9,463 nucleotides of DNA from an uncultured Oscillospiraceae bacterium (GTDB taxonomy: Bacteria; Bacillota; Clostridia; Oscillospirales; Ruminococcaceae): assembly GCA_910584715.1 (NCBI GenBank), contig CAJUAN010000047.1, positions 1 to 9,463 on the forward strand, given 5' to 3'. The notes under the pieces are model-generated. The model was given only the letters and a program-made list of their open reading frames with translations, was not told the origin of the DNA and ran no database searches. This document shows, one piece after another, positions 1 through 6,484 of the stretch. A program made the position numbers and the translations under genes. Within the stretch, counting starts at the first letter, position 1; each line of letters opens with the position of its first letter.

Positions 1-65
1 CCCCGCGAGCTGGGCTCAGCTCGACCAGCTAATCTTTGGCAGGTAAATAACACTTATGCGATAAA
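1..65 (-). repeat. Dispersed-type hairpin repeat, left copy
   Basis: This segment is an inverted, diverged copy of the sequence at 9384-9448. Read on the minus strand, which is the sense of the neighbouring XRE gene, it starts with TTTATCGCA, runs about 22 variable bases, then has GATTAGCTGGTC and a hairpin with a 7-bp stem (CGAGCTG/CAGCTCG, 4-base loop), and ends GCGGGG at the window edge. By eye about 52 of 65 positions match the other copy without gaps. It lies downstream of the XRE stop codon and could act as a transcript end or 3' hairpin, but there is no T-run after the stem. The element is cut by the window edge, so its full length is unknown. Confidence 0.75.
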
Positions 66-98
66 CATAAATTTATATCACCAAAAACGTTCCCAATA

Positions 99-1127
99 TT
101 ATTTTCTTACCATTTTGACGATCCTGCTTACCACCGGACACAACAGTCCCGCCACAGCCCAGATCACCAGACCGTTTGCCCGTAAATCTCCCCAACCGCT
201 GTCGTCCCAGAAATGCGCCTTTGCATACCAGATGTAGCCGATATAGACCGCCGTTACGATCAGCCAGTAAATTACCATAATATCCCTGCGCTTTTTCTTG
301 TCGGACTTTCTTTCGCGGCTGTAGTCGTCCTCCTCCAAAAGCATATTGTAGCCGTCGTTGACTATTGAGGTCTTTACCAGAATGTACGCCCCAACGGAGC
401 ACATTGCAAGAAGCAGGGCGAACCCCATTATCGCGGTAAGATCGTCGTCGGTAATGGCTGACAGAAACAATGGTATTACCGACAAAATACAAATGACTGT
501 GCCAAGAATAAGGCTTTTTGTGTGCTTTGCGGAGTACGCCTCCCGCCGCTCCTTTACCATGCCGCTTACGCCGTAACTCGTGTCTATGCCCTCGTTTTCG
601 AGGAACTCAAAATCCCTCAGCTCCCGTCCCGACATTATGAAGATTATCACCGCAAAGGCAATTATTGCCAGCAGTACCGCAACGCCGATGCCTCCCGCAA
701 AATTTTCGCTGATAGTAAAGCTGCCGAAAAAGTTTGGCTTATACTCGCTGATTCCCGCCAGAATAATAAGAATGATAGGCGAAAGTATGCACAGCGACAC
801 ACCCAAAGCAGTACGTGGAGCGCGTTTTTCGTTTATCCGCAGAAAGCGGTTCGCCTCCTCCATGGATACCTTGCGCAGAGGGCTGCCGTCATTGTCGGTA
901 TTGCTTTCGGAAACCGAATCCTCAGTTTCCATATCGTCCTTTAAAAGATAGTCGGTGCTGACCCCGAAAACCTTTCCGATCTGCAATATCCTTTCCAGAT
1001 CAGGCACCGATTGGGCTCCCTCCCATTTGGATACCGACTGTCTTGTTACTCCGAGCTTTTCCGCAAGCTCCTCCTGGGACCAGCCGCTCTTTTTCCTTAA
1101 ATAGATGATTTTGTCCGCTAAGATCAT
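99..1127 (-). CDS. XRE-family transcriptional regulator with six-helix membrane domain
   Basis: This 342-residue protein has an N-terminal helix-turn-helix of the HTH_3/Cro-CI type at about residues 5-61, with the typical WSQEELAEKLGVTRQSVSKWE core. An acidic linker (about 64-82) follows. Hydrophobic segments at about 106-126, 145-165, 205-225, 232-252, 283-302 and 318-337 look like six transmembrane helices, with a basic cytoplasmic loop (RERKSDKKKRR) before the fifth. The start is ATG at 1127, preceded by GAGGA at a normal distance. Such membrane-tethered XRE regulators are common in Clostridia and usually have unknown signals. It is divergent from the glutamate synthase operon, so it could control that operon or only itself; the sequence does not settle this. 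The DNA-binding call is firm; the signal and target are unknown. Confidence 0.9.
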   Translation of the reverse strand: MILADKIIYLRKKSGWSQEELAEKLGVTRQSVSKWEGAQSVPDLERILQIGKVFGVSTDYLLKDDMETEDSVSESNTDNDGSPLRKVSMEEANRFLRINEKRAPRTALGVSLCILSPIILIILAGISEYKPNFFGSFTISENFAGGIGVAVLLAIIAFAVIIFIMSGRELRDFEFLENEGIDTSYGVSGMVKERREAYSAKHTKSLILGTVICILSVIPLFLSAITDDDLTAIMGFALLLAMCSVGAYILVKTSIVNDGYNMLLEEDDYSRERKSDKKKRRDIMVIYWLIVTAVYIGYIWYAKAHFWDDSGWGDLRANGLVIWAVAGLLCPVVSRIVKMVRK

Positions 1128-1185
1128 GATATTTTCCTCATTTCTTATATAGTATTTGGTAGGACATCTCCCTGCCTCGCTTACA

Positions 1186-1214
1186 ATTAAACACTATTTT
1201 TCCCCAAAAATCAA
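1186..1214 (-). promoter_or_regulatory. Candidate sigma-70 promoter for the XRE gene
   Basis: On the minus strand there is a -35-like TTGATT (plus 1209-1214), a 17-base spacer and a -10-like TTTAAT (plus 1186-1191). This would give a leader of roughly 50 bases before the ATG at 1127. The match is fair rather than strong. An alternative uses the perfect TTGACA at plus 1234-1239, but its -10 partner (TATTGA) is poor. Confidence 0.4.
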
Positions 1215-1233
1215 TAAAGCGGAGCGTACAATT

Positions 1234-1258
1234 TGTCAACCGCAGGCTGTCAATTGAC
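1234..1258. promoter_or_regulatory. TGTCAA repeats and GTCAATTGAC palindrome, possible operator
   Basis: TGTCAA occurs at 1234-1239 and again at 1248-1253, 14 bp apart start to start. The second copy is part of a perfect 10-bp palindrome, GTCAATTGAC (1249-1258). The cluster lies just upstream of the candidate XRE promoter, where an autoregulatory operator would be expected. Functional assignment is inference; the repeats themselves are plain in the sequence. Confidence 0.3.
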
Positions 1259-1308
1259 GTGCGCGGCGGTTGCGGAGAGGATTTTTACACAGTTATTGCG
1301 TAAATAAA

Positions 1309-1325
1309 TGCAATTTTGCATGCAA
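1309..1325. repeat. Overlapping TTGCA/TGCAA palindromes
   Basis: TGCAA (1309-1313) and TTGCA (1316-1320) form a palindrome with a 2-base centre, and TTGCATGCAA (1316-1325) forms a second, perfect 10-bp palindrome that shares its left half. Related TTGC motifs occur at 1296, 1348, 1381 and 1403. This could be a distal regulator site for the operon promoter about 90 bp downstream. Confidence 0.35.
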
Positions 1326-1378
1326 CTTTTATCAAATATTAACTAAATTGCGACTGAATTCATAGAATATTTACTTGA

Positions 1379-1410
1379 TTTTGCAAGATTTAGCAAATAA
1401 TCTTGCAAAA
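1379..1410. repeat. Perfect 11-bp inverted repeat, likely operator of glutamate synthase operon
   Basis: The arms TTTTGCAAGAT (1379-1389) and ATCTTGCAAAA (1400-1410) are exact reverse complements with a 10-base centre. The right arm ends 5 bp before the -35 box at 1416, which is the usual place for a transcriptional activator. The two TTGCAA cores are 22 bp apart, about two helical turns. It is upstream of the predicted transcription start, so a DNA-level rather than RNA-level role is more likely. The binding protein is unknown. Confidence 0.55.
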
Positions 1411-1415
1411 CGCTA

Positions 1416-1444
1416 TTGACAAGAGCTTTTTTATGTGTTAGAAT
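1416..1444 (+). promoter_or_regulatory. Strong sigma-70 promoter of the glutamate synthase operon
   Basis: A consensus -35 box TTGACA (1416-1421) is followed by exactly 17 bases and TAGAAT (1439-1444), which differs from the -10 consensus at one position. A TG dinucleotide at 1436-1437 makes it an extended -10. Transcription would start near 1451, giving a leader of about 40 bases with the ribosome binding site AGGAG at 1476-1480. The short leader leaves no room for a riboswitch or an ANTAR-type double hairpin. Confidence 0.8.
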
Positions 1445-1489
1445 GATATTCAGTGAAATTAACCCCATATTTTTTAGGAGAGTGAGCAT

Positions 1490-2605
1490 ATGCTTTTAAA
1501 AGAAGGCGAGATAAGGATACCCTCCGGCTGTGCCATTACGGGCTTTATCAGCAGGGACGGAAACCGTCTTAACGGCAGCGATGCCGTAAAGTCCATTTCG
1601 TATATGCACGACCGCTCAAACGGTCTGGGCGGAGGCTTTGCGGGATACGGCATTTATCCCGAATACAAGGATCTGTACGCGTTCCACGTTTTTTACGACT
1701 CCATCGAGTCCCGCGAAAAGACCGAGCGGTTCCTTGACCGCCATTTCGACGTGGTTAACCTGAGCCGCATACCCACAAAAAAGATACCCGCCATTACCAA
1801 CGAGCCCCTTATCTGGCGGTACTTTGTCAATCCCCTGCCCACAAAGATAGCTTCCTCCCAGCTTGAGGAAAAGGAATTTGTCGCCCAGTGCGTTATCCGC
1901 ATAAACAACGACATTGACGGCGCGTACGTCTTTTCAAGCGGCAAAAATATGGGAGTTTTCAAGGCTGTTGGCTACCCCGAGGACGTGGGCGAGTTCTACC
2001 GTCTTGACGAGTACGACGGCTACGCCTGGACAGCTCACGGACGCTACCCCACAAACACCCCCGGCTGGTGGGGCGGAGCGCACCCGTTCTCCCTGCTGGA
2101 CTATACGATAGTACATAACGGAGAGATTTCCTCCTACGACGCGAACCGCCGCTTTATCGAGATGTTCGGCTACAAGTGTACTCTGTTGACAGACACAGAG
2201 GTCATCACCTATATTTTTGACTACCTGAACAGAAAGCAGCAGCTTGATTTTGAAGATATAGCCAACATTATCGCCGCGCCTTTCTGGAGCGAGATAGACA
2301 GGCTTGAGGAAACCGATCCCGAAAAAGCCGCGAAGCTGAAATACTTCCGCAACGCTTTTTCCAGCCTTTTGATAACGGGGCCTTTCTCCATTATTTTAGG
2401 CTATACGGGAGGACTTATGGCTCTCAACGACAGGCTTAAGCTCCGCTCAATGGTGGTAGCCGAAAAGGGCGATATGCTCTATATCGCCAGCGAAGAATGC
2501 GCTGTAAGAGCCATATGTCCCGACGCGGAAAACATAAGAAGTCCCCGCGGCGGCGAGCCTGTTATTGCAAATCTCAGCGAGGAGGGTAAAAGAAAATGCC
2601 TGTAA
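1490..2605 (+). CDS. Glutamate synthase glutamine amidotransferase subunit (split, archaeal-type)
   Basis: This 371-residue protein matches the class II (Ntn-type) glutamine amidotransferase domain of glutamate synthase. It would hydrolyse glutamine and release ammonia for the FMN subunit encoded next. Visible motifs are the likely nucleophile Cys14 in SGCAITGFI, AHGRYPTNT (182-190), HNGEI (209-213), TDTEV (234-238) and ASEE (333-336). The nucleophile must become N-terminal in this family, so residues 1-13 are probably a short propeptide that is removed. Start ATG has AGGAG nine bases upstream. In bacterial GltB this domain is fused to the synthase; here it is a separate gene that overlaps the next by 10 nt, suggesting translational coupling. 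It is cytoplasmic by appearance. The family call is confident; the substrate is inferred from the neighbours. Confidence 0.9.
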   Translation: MLLKEGEIRIPSGCAITGFISRDGNRLNGSDAVKSISYMHDRSNGLGGGFAGYGIYPEYKDLYAFHVFYDSIESREKTERFLDRHFDVVNLSRIPTKKIPAITNEPLIWRYFVNPLPTKIASSQLEEKEFVAQCVIRINNDIDGAYVFSSGKNMGVFKAVGYPEDVGEFYRLDEYDGYAWTAHGRYPTNTPGWWGGAHPFSLLDYTIVHNGEISSYDANRRFIEMFGYKCTLLTDTEVITYIFDYLNRKQQLDFEDIANIIAAPFWSEIDRLEETDPEKAAKLKYFRNAFSSLLITGPFSIILGYTGGLMALNDRLKLRSMVVAEKGDMLYIASEECAVRAICPDAENIRSPRGGEPVIANLSEEGKRKCL

Positions 2606-4101
2606 ACTTTTTTCCCGCACAGTTTGAAGTGCTCAGAAATACGGATAAATGTATCGGCTGCCGCGCCTGCGAAAGACAGTGCGCCAACGAGGTGCACTAC
2701 TTTGACGAGGACTACGGCAAAATGCTTGCCCGCGAGGCGAACTGCGTGGACTGCCAGCGGTGCGTCTGCATATGTCCCACGGGGGCTTTGAAGATACGTC
2801 CCAACGAGAACGCGTTCCGCGAGAGCGCGAACTATACGCAGCAGATAATGATAGAAAATTACCGTCAAGCGGACAGCGGCGGCGTGCTTTTGTCCTCAAT
2901 GGGTACTCCCAAGGATTACCCCGTGTACTGGGATAAAATGCTGATAAATGCTTCTCAGGTAACGAACCCTCCTATCGACCCGCTCCGAGAGCCTATGGAG
3001 ACTAAGGTGTTCCTCGGCAAGAAGCCGAGCGGCATAAAGAAAAACCCCGACGGTACCGTAAATACCGAGATGCCGCCGCACCTTGAACTGAACGTCCCCA
3101 TAATGTTTTCGGCGATGTCCTACGGCTCTATCTCGAAGAACGCACATGAGAGCCTTGCCCGAGCCGCGGAAGAGCTGGGTACATACTACAACACCGGCGA
3201 GGGCGGTCTCCATAAGGACTTTTACCAATACGGCGCAAACACGATAGTACAGGTGGCTTCGGGACGTTTCGGCGTATTCAAGGGATACCTTGACGCGGGG
3301 GCGGCTATCGAGATAAAAATGGGACAGGGCGCAAAGCCCGGTATCGGTGGACACCTTCCCGGCGAAAAGATTCGTGAGGACGTTTCCAAAACGCGTATGA
3401 TACCAATGGGTACGGACGCTATCTCCCCCGCCCCGCACCACGACATATATTCCATTGAGGACTTGCGGCAGCTTATTTTCTCTCTGAAAGAGGCTACGGA
3501 CTACTCAAAGCCCGTATTTGTAAAGATAGCGGCGGTGCACAACGTGGCGGCTATCGCTTCGGGAATAGCCCGCAGCGGCGCGGACGTTATCTGCATTGAC
3601 GGCTTCCGCGGTGGCACGGGAGCGGCTCCCACCCGTATCAGGGACAATGTGGGTATCCCCATTGAGCTTGCTCTCGCTTCGGTAGACCAGCGGCTCCGGG
3701 ACGAGGGTATCAGAAACGAGGTCTCCATTGTTGTGGGCGGTTCCGTCCGTTCCTCCTCGGACGCGGTAAAGGCTTTCGCTTTGGGCGCGGACGCTATCTA
3801 TATCGGTACTCCCGCTCTCCTTGCGCTTGGCTGTCACCTTTGCAGAAGCTGCCACAGCGGCAAGTGCAACTGGGGAATCGCCACACAGCGTCCCGACCTT
3901 GTTAAGCGTCTTAATCCCGACGTGGGATATCAGCGTTTGGTAAACCTTGTCCGCGCGTGGGATCACGAGATAAAGGAAATAATGGGCGGCATGGGAATAA
4001 ATTCCATAGAAGCCTTAAAGGGCAACAGGCTTATGCTCCGCGGTATCGGTCTCAACCAAAAGGAGCTTGATATCCTCGGCATACAGCATGCGGGCGAATA
4101 G
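2596..4101 (+). CDS. Glutamate synthase FMN subunit with fused 2x[4Fe-4S] ferredoxin domain
   Basis: This 501-residue protein is the core synthase, reducing 2-iminoglutarate to glutamate on FMN. Residues about 10-68 form a ferredoxin domain with cysteines 19, 22, 25, 29 and 50, 53, 56, 60. Residues about 165-460 are the FMN-binding TIM-barrel of the GltB family, with FSAMSYGSIS, NTGEGG (199-204), KMGQGAKPGIGGHLP, DGFRGGTGAAP and VVGGSVRSSSDA. Cys413, Cys419 and Cys424 keep the C-X5-C-X4-C spacing of the 3Fe-4S ligands; an additional Cys416 lies between them, and the motif reads CNWGIATQ rather than the usual CPVGIATQ. No amidotransferase or GXGXG domain is attached; both are encoded separately nearby. 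This is the domain order of archaeal-type glutamate synthase. The start ATG has GGAGGG (2581-2586) at good spacing and overlaps the previous gene by 10 nt. Confidence 0.93.
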   Translation: MPVNFFPAQFEVLRNTDKCIGCRACERQCANEVHYFDEDYGKMLAREANCVDCQRCVCICPTGALKIRPNENAFRESANYTQQIMIENYRQADSGGVLLSSMGTPKDYPVYWDKMLINASQVTNPPIDPLREPMETKVFLGKKPSGIKKNPDGTVNTEMPPHLELNVPIMFSAMSYGSISKNAHESLARAAEELGTYYNTGEGGLHKDFYQYGANTIVQVASGRFGVFKGYLDAGAAIEIKMGQGAKPGIGGHLPGEKIREDVSKTRMIPMGTDAISPAPHHDIYSIEDLRQLIFSLKEATDYSKPVFVKIAAVHNVAAIASGIARSGADVICIDGFRGGTGAAPTRIRDNVGIPIELALASVDQRLRDEGIRNEVSIVVGGSVRSSSDAVKAFALGADAIYIGTPALLALGCHLCRSCHSGKCNWGIATQRPDLVKRLNPDVGYQRLVNLVRAWDHEIKEIMGGMGINSIEALKGNRLMLRGIGLNQKELDILGIQHAGE

Positions 4102-4114
4102 CGGGGGTGTTGAA

Positions 4115-4678
4115 ATGTTAACGCATGTTGGTACGAACACAATTAAAACAGAACGGCTGACCCTCCGCAGATTTGACTATGGTGACAACGAGTCCATGCG
4201 GAAAAACTGGATAGCCGACGAAAAGATACAGTCGCTGTACAGCGAACCGGTGTACTCCACAGCGGAAGAGGTAAAAGGTCTGCTTGACAAATATATCGGC
4301 TCCTACGATAGGGAGGATTACTACCGCTGGGCGGTAATTGAAAAGGCAAGCGGCGAGTGTATCGGGCAGATAGCCTATTTTCTGGTTGACAGCAAAAACC
4401 ACTTCGCCGAGATAGAATACTGCATAGGCGCGGCTTTTCAATGCAGAGGGTACGCAACGGAAGCGGCGAAAGCGGTCATCGCCTACGGCTTTGACAGGAT
4501 AAACCTGCACAAGGTACAGATATGTACGAAAACAATAAACAAGCCGTCAAAGCGTGTCATAGAAAAATGCGGGCTGACGTATGAGGGTACTCTCCGCGAT
4601 TACTTCTATATGAACGGCGAATATGTGGGACGGCTGTATTTTTCCATTCTTAGGGACGAATACACCAACCAAAAATAA
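4115..4678 (+). CDS. GNAT-family N-acetyltransferase (RimJ/RimL-like)
   Basis: This 187-residue protein has the GNAT fold pattern of the RimJ/RimL type: TERLTLRRF near the N-terminus, an acetyl-CoA-binding motif A at about 109-114 (QCRGYA, the Q/R-x-x-G-x-G/A type), then NKPSKRVIEKCGLTYEG, which is characteristic of the family. It should transfer an acetyl group to an amine; the acceptor (protein N-terminus, antibiotic, metabolite) cannot be told from sequence. I chose ATG 4115, preceded by a G-rich GGGGGT site, over an upstream in-frame ATG at 4067 that would lie inside the FMN-subunit gene. It starts 13 nt after that gene, so it is co-transcribed, yet it has no known role in glutamate synthase. 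It may be a passenger gene. Confidence 0.88.
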   Translation: MLTHVGTNTIKTERLTLRRFDYGDNESMRKNWIADEKIQSLYSEPVYSTAEEVKGLLDKYIGSYDREDYYRWAVIEKASGECIGQIAYFLVDSKNHFAEIEYCIGAAFQCRGYATEAAKAVIAYGFDRINLHKVQICTKTINKPSKRVIEKCGLTYEGTLRDYFYMNGEYVGRLYFSILRDEYTNQK

Positions 4679-4686
4679 ACCGCAGA

Positions 4687-4703
4687 GGCGGGGTTTCCCC
4701 GCC
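4687..4703 (+). terminator. GC-rich hairpin after the acetyltransferase gene
   Basis: GGCGGGG (4687-4693), a TTT loop and CCCCGCC (4697-4703) form a perfect 7-bp stem starting 8 bases after the stop codon. No T-run follows (the next bases are CGCGGAAAATACC), so it is not a standard intrinsic terminator. Partial termination, an RNase barrier or mRNA 3'-end stabilisation are possible roles. Confidence 0.5.
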
Positions 4704-4724
4704 CGCGGAAAATACCGTATAAAC

Positions 4725-4757
4725 GGGACGGTCTGCATTTACAAGGAGACACGTCCC
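4725..4757 (+). repeat. Bulged hairpin just upstream of the ferredoxin gene
   Basis: GGGACG (4725-4730) pairs with CGTCCC (4752-4757) and GTCT (4731-4734) with AGAC (4747-4750). This gives a 10-bp stem with one bulged A at 4751 and a 12-base loop. It ends a few bases before the ribosome binding site AAAGGA of the next gene. It resembles the short intergenic palindromes scattered in Clostridia genomes, but that kinship is from memory and not shown here. It could also be an mRNA processing site. Confidence 0.5.
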
Positions 4758-4775
4758 CTACAAAGGAATGATTTA

Positions 4776-5237
4776 ATGAAACGTGTTTATGTAAACGAGG
4801 ACAGATGCCTCGGGTGTCACCTCTGCGAATATTACTGCGCCTTTGCCAACAGCGGAGAGACCGATATGGCAAAGACCTTTAAGCTGAACAGGAACCCCGT
4901 ACCGAGAATTACCGTGGAAAGCGCGGGAGACGTGAATTTCGCGGTACAGTGCCGTCACTGCGCGGCGCACCCCTGCGTTAAGGCGTGCATAACCGGCGCG
5001 CTGTCCGTTAAGGACGGCGTTATCCAGATCGACGACAGCCGCTGCGTGGGCTGCTATACCTGCGTGATGTCCTGCCCCTACGGCTGTATCGTTATCGACG
5101 AGAAAAACGACGGCAAAACCATTACCAAATGTGAACTGTGTACCCGAAACAGCGCGGGCTCGCAAGCAGGCGAACCTGCCTGCGTAAAGGGCTGCATAAA
5201 TCGGGCGATAGTATTCGAGGAAAGGGGCGAGGACTGA
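4776..5237 (+). CDS. Four-cluster [4Fe-4S] ferredoxin-type electron-transfer subunit
   Basis: This 153-residue protein has cysteines in the pattern of DmsB/HycB/CooF-type polyferredoxin subunits: 11, 14, 17, 21; 59, 62, 67, 71; 90, 93, 96, 100; and 119, 122, 136, 140. They would bind four [4Fe-4S] clusters. No signal peptide is present, so it should be cytoplasmic. Sitting between the FMN subunit and the FAD oxidoreductase, it most likely carries electrons from the flavoprotein to the synthase. The start is ATG 4776, with AAAGGA at 4762-4767; longer in-frame extensions run back into the hairpin region and acetyltransferase gene and are unlikely. Its stop overlaps the next start in TGATG, suggesting tight translational coupling. 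The iron-sulfur assignment is firm; the partner is inferred from order. Confidence 0.9.
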   Translation: MKRVYVNEDRCLGCHLCEYYCAFANSGETDMAKTFKLNRNPVPRITVESAGDVNFAVQCRHCAAHPCVKACITGALSVKDGVIQIDDSRCVGCYTCVMSCPYGCIVIDEKNDGKTITKCELCTRNSAGSQAGEPACVKGCINRAIVFEERGED

Positions 5238-6484
5238 TGAAATACGTTATAATCGGCAATTCCGCTGCGGCAATAGGCACTATACAAGGCATACGTCTTG
5301 TTGACAAAACCGGTCAGATAGTGGTTATTTCGGACGAAAAATACCACACCTATTCCCGCCCTCTTATCTCCTACTGGCTGAAAGAGCAGGTCACGGAGGA
5401 AAATATGCGCTACCGCGACGAGGGCTTCTATGAGAAAAATGATGTGGATACTCTCTTTGAGACACGCGTTACAAAAATAAATCCCGACAAGAAAACCGTC
5501 ACCATTGAAAACGGCAACGAAATTTCCTATGACAAGTTAATGGTCGCCACAGGCTCAAAGCCTTTCGTTCCCCCAATGGAGGGACTTGACAGGGTCGCGA
5601 AAAAATTCACCTTTATGAAGCTTGACGACGCAAAGGCGGTCAGGGAAGCCGTTACCGAGGGCGCGAAAGTCCTCATTGTGGGCGCGGGGCTTATCGGTCT
5701 GAAAGCCGCCGAGGCTCTGGAGCACTACGGCGCGGACATGACCGTTATCGACCTTGCGGACAGGATTCTGCCCTCCATTTTGGACAGTGAAGCCTCCGCG
5801 ATAATGCAGAAGCATATTGAAAGCAAGGGGGTAAAATTTATTCTTGGTACCAGCGTCAAGGAGTTTTCCGAAAGCTCCGCGGTACTCCAAAACGGTGATA
5901 CCGTGCAGTTTGATATGGTGATACTTGCAGTCGGCGTACGTCCCAACACCGAGCTTATAGCCGAGGCGGGAGGAACGGTCAACCGCGGAATCGTCACAAG
6001 CCAAACGCAGGCTGTACAGGGTCTGCGGGACGTTTACGCCGCGGGAGACTGCACCGAGTCCCTTGACATTACAACGGGTCAGCAGAAGATACTCGCGCTG
6101 CTCCCCAACGCCTTTTTGCAGGGCGAGGTCGCGGGACAGAATATGGCGGGCAAGGAGACCTACTACCTCAACGCCATGCCTATGAACGCTATCGGATTTT
6201 TCGGTCTGCACATCATTACCGCGGGCAGCTACGAGGGAGAAGCCTACACCGAAACGGACGGAGCGGAAAATTACAAAAAGCTTGTTACCGCCGACAACGA
6301 GCTTAAAGGCTTTATTTTAATGGGCGACGTAAAGCGCGCGGGCATATACACCTACATGATAAAATGGCATATGCCCATTGACGAATGCGATTTTGAGCTG
6401 CTGAAAACAAAGCCGCAGCTTATGGCATTTTCAAGGGAGTACCGGAACGAAAAACTTGCGGGAGGTTACGGAAATGGCGACTAA
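5237..6484 (+). CDS. FAD-dependent NAD(P)H oxidoreductase, probable electron-input subunit of glutamate synthase
   Basis: This 415-residue protein belongs to the pyridine nucleotide-disulfide oxidoreductase fold, closest in appearance to NirB/rubredoxin-reductase/NADH-oxidase-like proteins. It has an N-terminal FAD site (IIGNSAAAIG, 5-14), ATGSKP (104-109), a second dinucleotide site VGAGLIGLKAAEAL (148-161), and YAAGDC (267-272). The strand after the second site ends in an acidic residue (Asp172 in VIDLAD), which generally favours NADH over NADPH. It lacks the N-terminal iron-sulfur domain of GltD, so the separate ferredoxin encoded immediately upstream likely substitutes for it. There is no CxxC redox pair typical of thioredoxin reductases. 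The start ATG 5237 overlaps the previous stop; an earlier in-frame start would overlap that gene by about 100 nt. Confidence 0.88.
   Translation: MKYVIIGNSAAAIGTIQGIRLVDKTGQIVVISDEKYHTYSRPLISYWLKEQVTEENMRYRDEGFYEKNDVDTLFETRVTKINPDKKTVTIENGNEISYDKLMVATGSKPFVPPMEGLDRVAKKFTFMKLDDAKAVREAVTEGAKVLIVGAGLIGLKAAEALEHYGADMTVIDLADRILPSILDSEASAIMQKHIESKGVKFILGTSVKEFSESSAVLQNGDTVQFDMVILAVGVRPNTELIAEAGGTVNRGIVTSQTQAVQGLRDVYAAGDCTESLDITTGQQKILALLPNAFLQGEVAGQNMAGKETYYLNAMPMNAIGFFGLHIITAGSYEGEAYTETDGAENYKKLVTADNELKGFILMGDVKRAGIYTYMIKWHMPIDECDFELLKTKPQLMAFSREYRNEKLAGGYGNGD

Larger units (their letters stand above)
1128..1489. other. AT-rich divergent control region (362 nt)
   Basis: No convincing gene is present between the two divergent start codons. 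The stretch holds the XRE ribosome binding site (1135-1139), the candidate XRE promoter, the TGTCAA/palindrome cluster, overlapping TTGCA palindromes, a long inverted repeat and the glutamate synthase promoter, all listed separately. I see no riboswitch-like or T-box-like leader, because the plus-strand promoter lies only about 45 bases before its gene. Confidence 0.7.

Noticed and set aside
522..951. Plus-strand open frames of 123-140 codons opposite the XRE gene
   Set aside because: Low-complexity shadow frames with no family resemblance; the minus-strand gene has clear HTH and membrane segments.
1379..1410. Inverted repeat considered as an intrinsic terminator
   Set aside because: The stem is AT-rich, is not followed by a T-run, lies between divergent genes and is upstream of the predicted transcription start. 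An operator fits better.
1128..1489. Glutamine, T-box or other riboswitch ahead of the operon
   Set aside because: The near-consensus promoter is too close to the gene for a structured leader, and no riboswitch core was recognised.
4687..4757. Paired hairpins considered as an ANTAR target
   Set aside because: ANTAR targets have two hairpins with six-base loops (A at 1, G at 4) and usually a terminator. Here the loops are 3 and 12 bases and there is no T-run.
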